Part shown: one piece after another, positions 48,301 to 63,300 of the stretch
How the letters are laid out: each line of letters starts with the position of its first letter
Numbering within the stretch: the stretch's first letter is position 1
Source of the DNA: Anisakis pegreffii
Taxonomy: Eukaryota > Nematoda > Chromadorea > Rhabditida > Anisakidae
Reading direction: 5' to 3'
DNA: 64,000 bases
Assembly (NCBI GenBank): GCA_035041965.1
Contig: JAPYMA010001453.1
Coordinates: 96,522 to 160,521, forward strand
Notes under the pieces: model-generated
Seen by the model: the letters and a program-made list of their open reading frames with translations, nothing else
What the model was told of the DNA's origin: nothing
The model's database searches: none
Made by a program: the position numbers and the translations under genes

Positions 48301-51300
48301 TTCGACGGTGTTTCCTCATTTATATTCAAAGTGAAAAAATCCACCAATGTAATCACCCTGCATTCACTGCTACTGAACTACTCAAAAATCGAGGTATTCG
48401 ACTCGGACGGATTACCGCTGATGGACAACGTGCAGCCATCATTCAACACATCACTCAATCATATCGTCAGTTTATCGCTAACTTTTTCGCGAATCGTTTA
48501 TAAATTTTTGCATTTCCATAAAACAAATCAAATTCCCGAGATCAACTCACTATTTCTAGATCAGATGTTTGTCGATAAGTGCGACAAGTTGATATTCATA
48601 TGAACATTATTAACTTACAATCGCTTGAAATCGACAATTTCAGATGATACCATTAAATTTTTACACGGAAGTAGGCAAAATCTATGTGATACGATTTACG
48701 TACGTTGGTGGTATTCATGATTATTTAGACACTGGTCTTTATTACACGTATTACGATGATGTTGGTGGCAAGCGGCAGTAAGTTTACAATTGCTTTCATC
48801 TCATCCGAAACAACTGACTGCAGCAAATTAAAGATTAGACGTGTATTACAGGTCCCCCTATTTTATCACATATAAATTTGCTCTCAACTGAAATTCCAAC
48901 ACAGCATTCTTTCGAAAGTTAGCATTGGATTGGTTTGATGGATGATGGATAGCGATCATTTCAGAGATTTAGACTCATTCACACGCTTGAATATCATGCA
49001 GTAGATCAAGGCTTAGCGATGAATTCATAGATGTAATCACAAAAACTTGCAGCTACATGTTAGCGACACATATGGAGCCGGCACGTGCTCGGTGGGTGTT
49101 TCCATGTCTAGATGAACCAGCTTATAAAGCCGTATTTCACCTCACGCTGGTCTATCCCACTGGCTATGTGGCACTAGCGAACGCCATGGAAAGAAAGCCC
49201 GTGCCAATGGGTAATCTCGGGTATGCTCCCTCCACAAAACTTAACTCCTCTTGATTTCAGCTCATTACGTATCTCTCTGGTGCTTGTAACAATAAAAACA
49301 CCTTGCGAAATCTCATTCTACGTAAAATCGCACGTGCTCATTCCAAAAATAAAGACCATTAGTGACTGAATACAAGTTGAATTCTCAAAAAAAAACTGAA
49401 ATCAAGGTGTGATTTTCCAAAAACACAGTCTTTTCGTTGAAATTTTGAGTAATCATTCCAACGACTCCATGATATAGAACATCAAAAATGAGTGCTTGTA
49501 TGTAAGGATTCAAGGTTATCCGTTTACGTTTCAGACCAGGCGAAGGCTGGGAAGAGATTCAGTTTCCACCCTCACTGAAAATGTCCACATATTTGGTAGC
49601 ATTCGCAGTTGGACCGTATGTGAATCGAAAGACGTACAGTCAAGATGGAACACTTGTATGTTAGCTTCTTCCTTCACCACTAATCATCACAAACACATTT
49701 CTCCTCATGTTGATAGAATCTTATAGCACCAGAATGTAGCGGTTTAGAGCACACGTATATTTTGTACTATAACTTCAAGACTGCTTCAATTGTCGAATTC
49801 AGATTCGTATTTGGGGATGGACTGGTCAAGAGGAATATCTGCAATTTGCTGCCGAAATTTCTGCGAAATGTATCTACACAATGGGCAAATACACGAATTT
49901 CAAGTATCCGTACATCAAATCAGGTCATTAACAAGCAATTAATAACGCATTATTCTACTTTTTTTCTGTATTTTGATTTCACAGATTTTCTGAAATGATT
50001 TTGCTCAGAACCCACGGGAAAATATCCTCGATTCCGCCAATTCTCTCCGAATCAGCAATGCAGTCCTATCTATCCGAATAACCATCTTTTTCAAACCTTA
50101 GATCAGCTCGGTCTCCCGCAGTTCGTCGCAGGTGCAATGGAAAATTACGGGCTTATTATCTACAAATATCAGTACATCTCATTCAACAAGAGGGTTCGTA
50201 TTATTTCACAGTTTAACGATGACCATACAACAAAAAATACAGTAATCCTTCATTTATCATACTCACCGGAACGCAGTACATATAAAGGCTGATATTTATA
50301 ATTATCATGGAAAAATGAAACATTTTATTAGATGAATGCAACCTTGGAAAAGAAAAGAAAACGATGAATGGAGCCTACAATTGAGTCAGAATGAGGAAAT
50401 TGAATTGACAGCAATCATTTCAGATTCATACGACTTTCACCAAACAAGCTGCCGCAAAGGTGATATGTCATGAACTGGCGCATCAGTGGTTCGGTGATAC
50501 GGTGACGGCGATGTGGTGGGATGATCTGTTCCTGCAAGAGGGATTCGCCGCATTCTTCCAGCGTTTCAATCTAGCGTTAGCCTTACCCGAGCAAAAAACA
50601 TTCATTGTGAGTGAAGTACTACTTTTCATTCCACAGAATATCCTGAATTCAACCGTTTACAAAGGGATCAATCAGCCATTTACAATCGTGAATCCAACTA
50701 TCCTGTCGGAATTTCTGTGTTGTCATTCATTAATTCACACATTGCGAGTGACCATTTGATTTCAGGATGCCAAATTGCTCACAGAGAACGTTGAAAATGG
50801 CCTCGACGCCGATGCGGATCTGGCCGAGTCACATCCGCTATACTATTGGGACGGCCCAGCATTCGATCGTAATTTCTATCCTTCAACTTCGTCGTTTTAG
50901 CACTTTTTGTCGGTGAAATCTTTTAAATAGAAACTTCTCAGCACTCGAATTGTCTCAACCAACTAACTGTTTGTTTGATCTATCATGCTGAAATGAATCG
51001 CAATTTCTCCGCACAATTCAAAATTGATTATTTCCAAACGAGCTGCTCTTCCAGGCTCAGTACTCAGATTGTCCAAATGAAGTTCTAAGTCCCTCATGAT
51101 GTCTTCATTCAGTCATGATGAATCTCTCATGAATTCGAACGTAATCTCTTCAGGCATTATACATATCCTCAGTTTCATCTAATTTTTAGCCTAAAACGGA
51201 GATTTATGTTGTTCTCTTCAGACATAACCTATGAGAAAGGTGCATCTATACTGCATATGATATTGTCAGTTCTGGGTCCGAAAGATTTCCAGAAGGCGCT

Positions 51301-54300
51301 TCAGAATTACATTCAAGCCTATAAATTCTCGAATGCTGATCATCAAATGCTTTTTGAACAGTTCACTAAGGTGGGGTTTATCTTCCTACAGATCATGTCT
51401 AAGTACCATTCCATGACCTCGCTTCCTCATATCCATGGAACATCCACTTCTATGATCACTCTATTTATGCGAATGTTCTATCTAGGCGATCATAAAATTC
51501 TCGTTTCATTTTTAATCAAAAGTCAAAACTATCATAGATTCATATCATCCATGACTTATTTATAAGCAAAATTAACTGAACTACAACACTCCACAGCAAT
51601 TAAAAACCTCTTTTGGCATCCAAATCTTCTGAAGTATTCTTGAAATTGGATGGCACTTTTTCGGAGAAGCTTTCAGACGTCGAAGAATGTGAAAGACTGG
51701 TGTGGTCGTCCTTTGAATGCTACACTTTTCCTCAATCCATGGTTCTTGCAACAGGTTTGTGAACATAATTATCAACTTGAGAATGCCTGAAGTGCACGAA
51801 GGTGAACTTCAGGCATATCATTGTATTTAAAAACGTCAAAATCAACAAAAATCACACGGCCTTTTCAAGTTGAAAAATGTACACTGCGTTAACTGTTGCG
51901 GAATTTTTTCTTTCATGTGTTCACATGTCCGATTTGACTTGATTTTTCTGCGTTCATTGTCTGATCGTCCAAACGAAAACATATAATTCATCATCGAAAT
52001 AATAACATCTTCAGGGTTTTCCTTTGATAACACTAACGAACGACCAACCAACGGGGCAAGTGACGTTCACGCAACAGCCCTTCAATAATTACTCTAGTCT
52101 TCCATCAAGTCCCACCTACAATTATTCGTGGCCAGTCCCCTTCTTCTGGGCGAACAGTGTGACATCATATTTAAAACCAACGAAGAAAATGACTTGGCTA
52201 CCTCCAGGTTACCACCTCAATATGCTTGGCTCAATCCAACTGTTCTTTTCTTATCTAGAAACATTTTTCCTCATTTGTGTAAGGCTTCTGAGAGGTAACG
52301 TGATAATGAACGTCTTTGAGTTGTTATGATAAGTAGAATCTAATTTGCTAATTAATTTCTGTGTCTTCTCGAAGTATTTTGAATGGAACTTATGCAAGCA
52401 TATAAAATTTTTCTCGCACTGGTTACATGTTAAGAATCGCTGTTGCCATCTGCTATACTGGTGCGCCGCCTCGGGATCAATTTCCAACAACAAAATAGTA
52501 AATGATTTGCAGCCTACGAAAGTTGTCCTAATCAAGAAATGCCTCTCACGAAAGCAAGTGATGATACTCCATTGGAGAATGTGCACTGGGAGTTAGGAAA
52601 TGCTGGATTGAGTTCACATGTTCGAGTAGAGTATGATGACGTTGGATTTGAGCGAATGTTCAATCGACTGAAACTGCGCAGAGATGAGGACTTCTCAATT
52701 GCCGATCAAATTATGCTTATCGGTGATCAAATCGCTCTGCTAAAGTTCGTTCTTTCTGCTGCATTTTTAATGTGCATTCCAAAGTTACCTCAATCCTTTT
52801 GTCTCGTAACTAACCAAGCGATTCTGATTAATTCTGATTCTGATTTATTGCTATCAACACTACATTGTTAGCGTTGGTATCGTCATTATCATAGCTGTGG
52901 TTATTGTTGTAGTCATTACTAATTGCAATATTACAAGACTACTTGAATTCTCGATTTCGGAGGTGATAGCCTCGCATTTATGTGTTGTCTTAATGGTGAA
53001 TTTCAGGAGGAAAATGGACGCAGGAGAGCCATTTTCGTACAAGAAGCTGATTGACGTTCTCAAAGTATTAATTCCCGGTGCACCAAACTTTGGTCCATTC
53101 GAAATGGCAACTCGCGTTATCAAACCACTCGAGAAACTTTTCATGGATGGTCCAGATTACGAGCTATTCAAGGTCGATCCTATCTACTCAGAAATCAACA
53201 TGTTCAAAACATATCACTGAGTTCATTAAAAAACTGTTGTAACTAGATGATAATCATTCAATACATTTATCATTATATTTTCAGCGATGTATCCAAACTC
53301 TTCTCATCGAAAATTACAAAATCCTCGGTTTTGATGTCACAAACGATTGGAATACCGAGTGAGTTTAATTCATCATAGGGAATCGTACATATGAACTGAA
53401 TATTACTGTATTTCTGAGTATTGTTATATTTATTATATTATTATTTTATGTAACATTATTATATAATTGATGTGAATATTATTATTTGTTCTTTCTGCCG
53501 AACTGCTTTCTTGAACGCTTTCATCAAACGTTTTTCAGCATAACACGTTTCATGATGCTACCGTTTGCAGTACGCTATGAAACCGGAACATCGGGACAGG
53601 ATGCCTTTAAAATCTTTAAACGATTCCTTGCTGAATGCGGACAGTCAACAACCGGAGTTGACAACTGTACAACGTTAGTGACGAAGTTCTTTCTCTTCGA
53701 ATTGTTTCAATCGTTATGATCATTATGAACATCAGAGTGCGTATTTATTCATTTATTTACCTGACACCTCATAGCGATCCTAGATTCCTGCAGAAGATAA
53801 GTGGTGAATAGTTTTAGTATTTACTCACTGTTATCATTCTACTGAGAAATTAACTTTTAGGATTCATCCGGATATAAGGAAAGCTGTCTATTGTGCGGGT
53901 GCAAAATACGGTGACCAACAAGCATTCAATACACTCCGCAATTTGTACGATGGTCAAGTGAAATACGACTTCTATTTCTACACTGAGTATTACGCGATGC
54001 TTGAAGGAATGTCTTGCTCGAATAGAAGAAATGATATTTTCGAGTGAGCTTTTCGCCGTTGATATAGTCAAATAACTTTTGATATGGTGAAATAATGTTA
54101 TTTGTTTTGTTGACTTGTATTTTGGGCACGTAATGTGGTTGTATAATGTGATTAATGGGATGTGTCGTGATCGATCGAAGATATCCACAAAACTCCGAGA
54201 AATATTGCTGTCTGTCGAGAATTACAATTTTTGAAAGTAGGTCAATGATTTCAGCACAATTCCGAGGGCAATGACCGCATTCCGAATGCCTCCTGGCAAA

Positions 54301-57300
54301 TATCGCGTCCCGTTGCTGTTTTATATAGTATGGAATCCGAAAGGCAGTCAGTGGCTAGCTGAGTATCTGCAAGAGAACAGTGCCAGTGTGCTTGCATCCG
54401 ATAATCTAGATGAATATATTGATGCGTTAACATCCACATGGTATTCACAAGCACGTCTCGATCAGGTCATTTACAACTAACTGATCGTTTGCCTAGGTTT
54501 TTCTTCACAAACAAAGCAAGCTTTTTAATTTGCTCTTGCACTATCACATATTCGATCTACTTCAGTCAGTAATATTCTCTATAATTGATTTTCCGTTTAA
54601 GATAGAGACCTATCCAATAGAATTGGCGTTCAGAATTGAAGAATTCGAATGCAATGCATTCTGAGTAGACTATATAGGAACGCATTTGACCAGACAAAAC
54701 TGAATCTGGGAGTTGTTTCAGTTTGATGAATTGACGAGAAGCCTTCAACTTACGACTGATCAGCAAAAGATTTTCGAAAAGTACCACAATCGAACAGTTG
54801 AACAAGTTCGGTGGTGGAAAAACTATTTCCCAATAGTCTGTACGTTCGTCATTCTATCAACCTCGCAATCTTCATGAGTGCACACTTCCTCATTGATTCC
54901 AGTTAACCGCTCACATTTAGCTTTTGAGATTCCATCTCGTATGAAATCGGAGGGGATCCATCCATTATTGATACTCTTGAATTGAATGATATCAGAAGAG
55001 CTATTAGCATACAATAACGCTACGCAACTGCTTCCTTTGCTCGTAACGTCTGGACTCGCATAACTGCAGGTTGTGCGGGGATGATAGGCTTGTTGTTTTG
55101 GAGTGTTTGGTTCATTTTGAATCATTTGTCTGACTTCCTGAAAGAGAATCAGTTTTGCAACTTGACTCAAATGAATGCTCTCGAACAGATCAAACAGAAC
55201 GAACGCATTCAAGCCATTCAATCATACTTCTCATCAGTCACTGAAGTATTTTGCAAGTTGACGAAAATTCAAGCATTCAGCTGTTCAGTTTGGATTTATT
55301 TCAGCACGTGCTTTTTACGATGATTTCGTTATTGGACCATTTGACATGGAGAATTGGCAAAAGCGTTTACTGCATAATTTCGAGCCAATCTCTTATAATC
55401 TCACAGTTCGACCGCATTTCCCCGGCGCTGCCCAGTATCCTTGGTATCAGAATTTCACTTTCAATGGGCACGTAGACGTAAGTTCCTGTATTGCTCAATA
55501 TTCATTTATTAATTCGTTTGTTCATTCGGTTATCAGTGAGAGGAAAGCACATAACATCTAAAGAGTGGAGATTGCTGATCAGTCCTGTTATGAGCAGGAT
55601 GAGTCAGCGTTTTCGTAAAACGTATCTCAACTCATGAAGACTCAGAAGACTGATTATGAAGTATAATCCGTGAGAATCTTGATGCGAACTACTTCCTACA
55701 TTTGATCTGATCACTTTTATGCGTTGTTGAAATAATGACACTGAACATTCCATCCATAAATTACAAGTGAATTTCAGATAACATTCAAAGTGCTCAAATC
55801 GGGTGCAAAACTCGTTTTGAACTCTCATCGTATGGTCATCGAAGCTGCAAATATGATACTGAAACGATCAGACGCTGATAAAACATACAAAATCAGTAGT
55901 ATCAGAAAGGATCTTGTCAATGGTTCGTTCGATTCCGAGTCTTTTCACTTCGCACATATATAATTCAAGATCTCCTAAAATGCAAATAGATGATAACAAA
56001 ACCACATTGGAAAGATTCTCACGGGAACAACCACTCTCCTATCTTAATTTAAAATGTTTCGGAAAAGTGGAATGGCATCCCACTACAATGCAAAGAAACG
56101 TTGTCTGCAGAAGAGAACTTGCTCTGATATTAATGCAAAAGTTGGGGTTTGTTTGGTCAGTCCTAGTCATAGGTACACTACTTCAGCCTTCCTGTATATT
56201 GATACGGATGCGCCGTTCACTGCAAATAGTGTGTGGATATTATCAATTGACTATGTCGGTTTCATATTCGCGAAGCCAAGCAAAGGCGTTTATACGAATA
56301 CGAATTATTTTGAATTCAACGACAAAAAAGCGTTCGCTCTTTCATTCATTAATTTATTTCTCGCGAAGTTTTGATATTTCACAGTTGTTCATGCATTAGT
56401 TTCACCAGAATCTGTGCAGAAATTGAGGAATAAGTTAATTGATAGTGTGTGATTATATTCGTGTGGTTGCTGATGAAAGTGATTCGCATTTCAGTTGGAT
56501 TTTCTCGACATATTTCGAGTCAGGTCCAAGTGCAAGATCGCTGGTGCCTTGTTTCGATGAGCCGAACTATAAGGCTCGCTGGCAAGTGACTTTGGATCAT
56601 CCAGCAGATATGATTGCACTCGGAAATATGCCTGATGAAGGATTTAAGGTATCGAAAGATGGTAAGTAAGCATTATATCACTGCACATCGATCTATACAT
56701 TAATATAGCGCTATAAAGGTTACCATTTTCAAGCTGGCCGTACTCTAAGGTTTGCCGAGCAACATATCATTTTCTCCACACCGTTCGATTTCTCAGAAAA
56801 TCTAAATTCTGAAAAACATACATGCTGGCGGGCGATTTCGCCTGCATGAGAAGATATAGCTATTTTCATGAAGCTATCTCAGCAGCAAGCGTGAAGGCGC
56901 TTATTCATGTACATTCTATCACAATAGATCAACATCAAAACGTCACCATAGCTCTATAGAGGTTATCATCTTCAAGGTAACTGTACTCTCAGTCTTGTCC
57001 AGTAACATGTAACTTTGTGTACACCATCCGATCCAGCGGAATCTCTGCATTCAGAAAAATATATATTTTGCCGAGTGGTTCCGCTTACATGAGGAGATAT
57101 AGCTATTTTCCTGATGCTATCTCAACTAGCGGAGAGGCGATCATTCATATACTTCTGATCACTGTCGATCAATATGTGCATTAATATAGCGCTATGGGGG
57201 ATGCCACCTTCGAGCCTACCGTACTCTCAGCTTTGTCCGGTAACATGTGAATTTCTTCGCACCATCCGATTGCTCAGAATCTCTAGTTTCAGAATATCGT

Positions 57301-60300
57301 ATATTTTGACGAGCAATTATGAGCAGATGAGGAGATATAGCTATTTTATCAATGCTATAGGGGTTGCTATCTTCGAACCTACTGCACTCTCAGCCTTGCC
57401 CAGTAGCATCTGACTCTGTGTACATCGTTCGATCCAGCGGAATCTCTGCATTCACAAAAATATATTTCTTGCCGAGCGATTTTGCTTACATGAGGAGATA
57501 TAGCTGTTTTCCTAAAGCTATTTCAATTAGTGCGGAGGCACTCATTCATATTTATTGTATCACTATAGATCACTTGTATTCATTAATGCAGCGCTATAGG
57601 CGTTACGACCTGCAAGGTAACCGTAATCTCAGGTTTGCCCGGTAACATATCAATTTCTAATTTTTCATGAAGGTATCTCAGCTAGTGTTGTGGATGGGTC
57701 GGCGGTTTGGCTAACGTAAGTGATTACTTGGTGATGTCGAAAAAAACGATAGTAGCTTGCTTTGGTGATATTTTGCAGCAAAAGTTATACATTGACTTCG
57801 TTTTAGGCTGGTCCACAACGTACTTCCCGCTGACACCTCCAATGTCAAGCTATTTGCTTGCGGTTGCAGTTGGGCACTTCGCATCACTGGAAACCGTTTC
57901 AGAAACGGGTGTGCTGGTGCGTGCCTGGGCATGGACTGGCATGGAAGTGTATGCTGAACATGCACTTAAGGTCAGTTTGGTTGTGATAGTGGTGATAATG
58001 ATGATGATTATGATATCACTAACAATAGTGCGGAATACTTTGATGTTCCATACAATCGTTAACAAATCTGACATCAATGCGGAACGAGCAACCGTGACAT
58101 GTGAATTTTGAGGATATGAAAGTTTGGCATTCATCAGATGATTAGAAGTACGAGTGAGTGGCCTTCACTATGATTCTTTGTTTTAGGCTGTGGTTGGTGA
58201 GGTGGATTTCATGGCAACACACTTCGATTTCCCGTTTCCGCTTCCAAAACTTGGTTGGTTCCCTGAGCTGCATTCCAATTTTGAGGCACAGTATTTGCTG
58301 ATTAAGAACTTTTCTGGATGCAGATTGATACCAACCCTATTATACGTCAGTCGATTCCAACTAAACCTTCAGATGTCCTCGCACTCCCGCAATACACAAC
58401 AATGAAGGGTGCTGAAGAGCATTGGGGTCTAATCCATGTTGCATATCGCCGAGAATTGCTCGATCCTCTTTATGCGACTGCTGCAACTTATGCGGACGTT
58501 GCGAATGTTTGTGCACATGAGACGGTCCATCAGGTCGCCTCCTCTTCCATAATTATTTCTTATCGTAAATCCGTGCATGGCTATAATGGTGCTTATAGCT
58601 GAATGGTCATTATTCCAATGACACAACTTTGATGAGAGTGTATTGCAGTTAAGAAAATCAGAAAAAGAAGCTCCAAATTCCGAAGATTATTCTCATCTCG
58701 GCAATAGTCTATCAATTCACTTTTTGCAGTGGTTCGGTGATTTGGTAACGACTGTGTTTTGGCCGCGAATCTTCCTCAATGAAGCTTTTGCGAATTATTG
58801 GGAAACGAACGGCGTAGAAAGAGCATTCCCGGAACAAGCCAAGTATAATGTGAGTGAGAAGTGATTTTAATTGATAATTTATGACTGTTTATCGAGAGAA
58901 TTGTTCATTGAATCTGAATCAAAGTTAATAATGAATCGTGCAGGAGGAAATCCCCAGTAAGTTTCAGATGTCAATTTCATTTTGATGGTCCAATCAAAAG
59001 TGTGATCAAAAACACACAAATGTTGACTATGGATTAATTCTCCTCACGGTTAGATCAGTGAATGGCTTGGATGAAGGAAATGATTAAAACAGATGAACCT
59101 CTTCGTTGCGCACACTAACATAGAAGAAATAAATTGATCGATGATCAGAGAAAGTCACCAAAATTTCTCTATGCTTTTTGCAGAAATTCGAACGTTATCA
59201 TAAAGGTTTACTGGGCTTTGCGGCTGACTCGAAAATTGGTACTTCCAAACCAGTTATACCTGACGCACCGAAGTACTTCACTGCTATTCCATATAATAAG
59301 GTATCCAACCGAATATCCGAGATTACTCTTTTATTTTGCACTGGTTTGTTCCTAGAATTCAAACTGTCTTTGTGTTTCAGTGAAAGTGGAAAGTATTCTA
59401 GTTTATAAAATGCAGTCAAAGTAGGTCGACCGAAAAGAGAATTTTGAACTTTTGGGAGTGAAGTGGATTGCTTGACTAATCAGTGTTTTAGGGTGCCAGT
59501 TTGCTGAACATGTTAAGCAATACGATAACACCACGAGTGTTGAAACTTGGTCTCCGCAATTACCTGCATAAGTATCAGTACAAGAATGTGAACGATACAC
59601 AATTGTGGAGTGAGTTAACGAAGGTGCGTGTCTCGTGAGATCAACAAAACGAAATCAGAGATCTTTTATAAACTGATCATTCCACATCATGGAAAATGAC
59701 CAAATATGAAAAGCTAGAAATTGAAATCATTCTGTGACTGTTGAGGATTTGTTGGAATAATCACAGATTTCGATTAATACCATCAAACGTGAATATGATT
59801 CCATTCTTTTGTTCGAAAATGAAGCAATTTTTGAAACAAGGAAGTCCACCTAGCTTCGTTCAAATAGTCTATGATGACTTTCATGTAAACAGCCATCACA
59901 TGCAGGTCGCAGATGATGAACACTCGCCCAGTTGGGACGACCAACCTTTGAACGTGGCCACGCTGATGGATCCTTGGATGTATCAGGTGTCTTTTCATGT
60001 AACCAGTCTCAATGATGTTCCTAAGAATATGTAATTAATGATAAATCAAATAATTGCACGTGTCAACTTACATGCTCAGTGACTTTAACGACGCCCAAAT
60101 AATATGCAATTGCCACCGACATAGCATTCGTCGGGTGCCAATGCGAAAAATCTTGCGACTCCCAACACTAATTGAGAATAATGATCTTGTTACCATTGTG
60201 TTCATCGAGATTTTTCGTTCTCAAAATCTTGTGACCATCCAGTCGCTGGTTGTCGTCTAATTCACGCCTGCTAAATTTCACATTCATTCGCTCACACGCC

Positions 60301-63300
60301 ATCATAACAACGAAAAATGGGCCCAGTCATCTTTGAACATTTTTGGGATGTGTTCACGGTTGAAGTGTAATCGGGTCTCGTTCAGGCCACATATCCAGTC
60401 CTGAAATTGACAACGAAAGACGGACAAGTGACCTATTCCCAAGAGCCATTCATACTCAATACCAGCGCACTACAACCGAGCCCCTATAACTTTGAATGGA
60501 CGATTCCAGTATTCTCACAACTACAAAAAGGTTTCATTGCATAACTTGTATCAATTTGATCAAAGTTGGAAATATGCGCAAACATAGAAATTAATTGCGC
60601 CTCGTTGATAGTGTGCCACTTTAGAGCTCAAAGCTTAAAAATTTAATTTCAGGTGGGGAAGTCTTCCATTACTTTAGAGGGAAAGACGGTGAAAATCCGT
60701 TCTGGACTAGGCAACTGACTAACGAATGGCAAGTGGAGAATCCAGCTTTTAAGGTTCCGATTTTGAAAATCTCCGCGTCTCAAACCAATAAAACTAGAAA
60801 GTTCCTTTGAAAAAAGTATCTCTAAAAGATGAATTATGCGGACAGTTTGTGAGTATTGTTGTGAAGTTGGTGTGTTTGATGCATTCAAGCAAATTAAATC
60901 ATCTTGTGGAATAAGAGTATTGTGAATGAGGACGATGCTAGCAGCGTCTCATTTATTAACCTGTTTCTTCAGCATGCATAAATAGATAAGTTTTTAAGAA
61001 GTTAATGGTCAACTATCTTTGATCTCTATTTTAGGGTTTCTATCGTGTTTGGTATGATGCAGATACTTGGGCACCCATCTTGAATCAACTTCAAGACGAC
61101 CCACTCGTTTTTGATGAACTCACTAGAGCACAGTTTCTATCGGATGCAATCGCATTGCAACAGTAAGCGTGTGTTGTAGTTCAAACAGTGAAATTACTTG
61201 CTTCCATAATCTAACCTAAACTCTTCTATGATGTGCCCTTTATAATTACCGTTCTAAACTGAGCTTCAGCCCTCAAGAAAGCATTTCAAAAGGCTTCTAT
61301 CACGTTTGAAATCGTTTAGGTTCGCATTTTTACACACAAAAACTGTCCGTATTCAGGAGAGGATCTCTGGATTGGAACAGAGTTATGGATATAGTTGCTA
61401 CGCTGCAGAAAGAAGGTGAGTTGGCCGCATGGTACACATTCAAACCGACGTTGGAGCTCTTCATGGAGATGTTCCAGAATACGGATGTTTGGGACAAATT
61501 GACAGTTAGTTGATTCTATTTGTGTTTTTAGCACATCCTATACATACACTTACAATGATTCCACAACCAGAGTGTAGTATCATGATTTGATCACAATCGT
61601 TGACACATGCTTCACATGTTTATACGGTATTGCACTCTGATTGAATATGAAATGCAATTTCGAATTCGACAAATGATTTTGCAGGCATTCATCGGCAAGA
61701 TTATCAGTGAGCAATACAGTTCGTTGGGATGGCAAAAAACTGGTGATTGGAGTCACGAGTATGTCACATACGAATGAAACTTCTCATCTGATTAATAAAT
61801 TCTGATTCTGGATTAGATTGTGTACTAATTTAATCTGGCTCTAGATTGCCTCAAAAACAAGCTTACGTGAGCATAGCATCGGTTTTTCTCGTTTTATCTC
61901 CAGGAATGCGGACGGCTGGATGTCGTCCCTCAAAACGCACTTCATTTTGATGGCATCGTGAGACATCCATCCATCTCCACTTGAAGGAAACATTTGAAAC
62001 AGTCAAGTAATTCTCATGATCATTTTTGTAAGCTCTCGAACTTGCAGTATTCTGGCGAGCTATCTAACCGAATGGGCATGTCGAATAAATCACGGTGACT
62101 GTCGACAGGTTGCTAGCCAAAAATTCAAAGAATTTATCACAGACTGTCAAAGATCGGAGACTGGAACAGGACGCTGCAATCAGTTAGTGCTTTCTCTTTC
62201 TTTCGACTCTTAAATTCTTTGACAAGCGATTAACGAGTTGTTGAATCAGCAGGGTTTATCCTGAAGAACGGCCAACTCAGTACTGTTGGGGAACGTACGC
62301 GAATCCGAAAGCAGAGGACGTAATCACGGAAATGTATCGGTGGTTTGAGATACACTCGAAATATTTCGATCGTGACGCTCAGAATCTGCTGAACGGTATG
62401 GCGTGCACCACCAACCCGGAACGGTTGAACAGGTCATTTTGTTGGTTGCGTCAATAGAATGTTTCGTTCTTTATTATGTGATAATTTATTACGGTCATGT
62501 TCAATTCGATATGCTGCAATCATTGGGATAAATTTATTATCTATTTATGCACATTCCCATTTTATGATTTGATAAATGTTGATTGCAGTATGATCAAAGG
62601 AGCATTACGCGGCAGTTTTCCGTCATCACTGATCGGGTATTTGGGTGATCACGACGACAGCAGATCGCTGTTGTGGAAATTCTTCGTAAGCAATCGTGAT
62701 GAGGTGATATTCGGCGATGTCGAGAGCAGTTACTACATGCTTGCGGCGATGAAAAAATGGAATACACTTGCGGACAAGCAGAAGGTGCGAATTAAGATTT
62801 GCTACTCTTTTGATTATTATTGCTATTGCTCATTAATATTTGCAGTAATAGTATCATTGCTACTATATTCCCTTTACCATTACCATTATTATACTATTTT
62901 CGCAATCGGCACGGTCCATACACTGTGGATCTGCTGAGTCTCTGTGAGACGAATATATAGGAGCTGTTAAGAACAGTCATTGCAAAATAAATCGTATTCA
63001 TCCTATAGCACATTAATGCTGTCAGAAATTGGTTTAGCTGATACATCGGCTCATTAATTTCATAGACTCAAGTTCATGCATCATATAGTTCGTGTATTCG
63101 AAACGAAGTCAAATTCTGGATCAAGTCAAATTAAGAGCTGATCTGAAATTTTACGAGTTTCAGGCAGAAACATATCTCGCTGAAAATGCTGCGCACCTAT
63201 CCGAAAGTGATAAAGCAGCCATACAGACGGGCATTGACTCGGTTCAGGAAAGAATCGATTGGTTAGCGAAGAACAAAGCGCCGATCGCAGATTGGTTGAC

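Noticed and set aside
55914..56399. 161-codon plus-strand ORF, the longest in the window
   Set aside because: It spans intron 22 and exon 23 of gene D in the wrong frame; the conserved M1 frame uses exons 55778-55922 and 56187-56331.
57174..57645. Two repeated ORFs (79 and 93 codons) sharing an MRRYS motif
   Set aside because: The shared peptide is a translation of the satellite unit in intron 24 of gene D, not a protein repeat.
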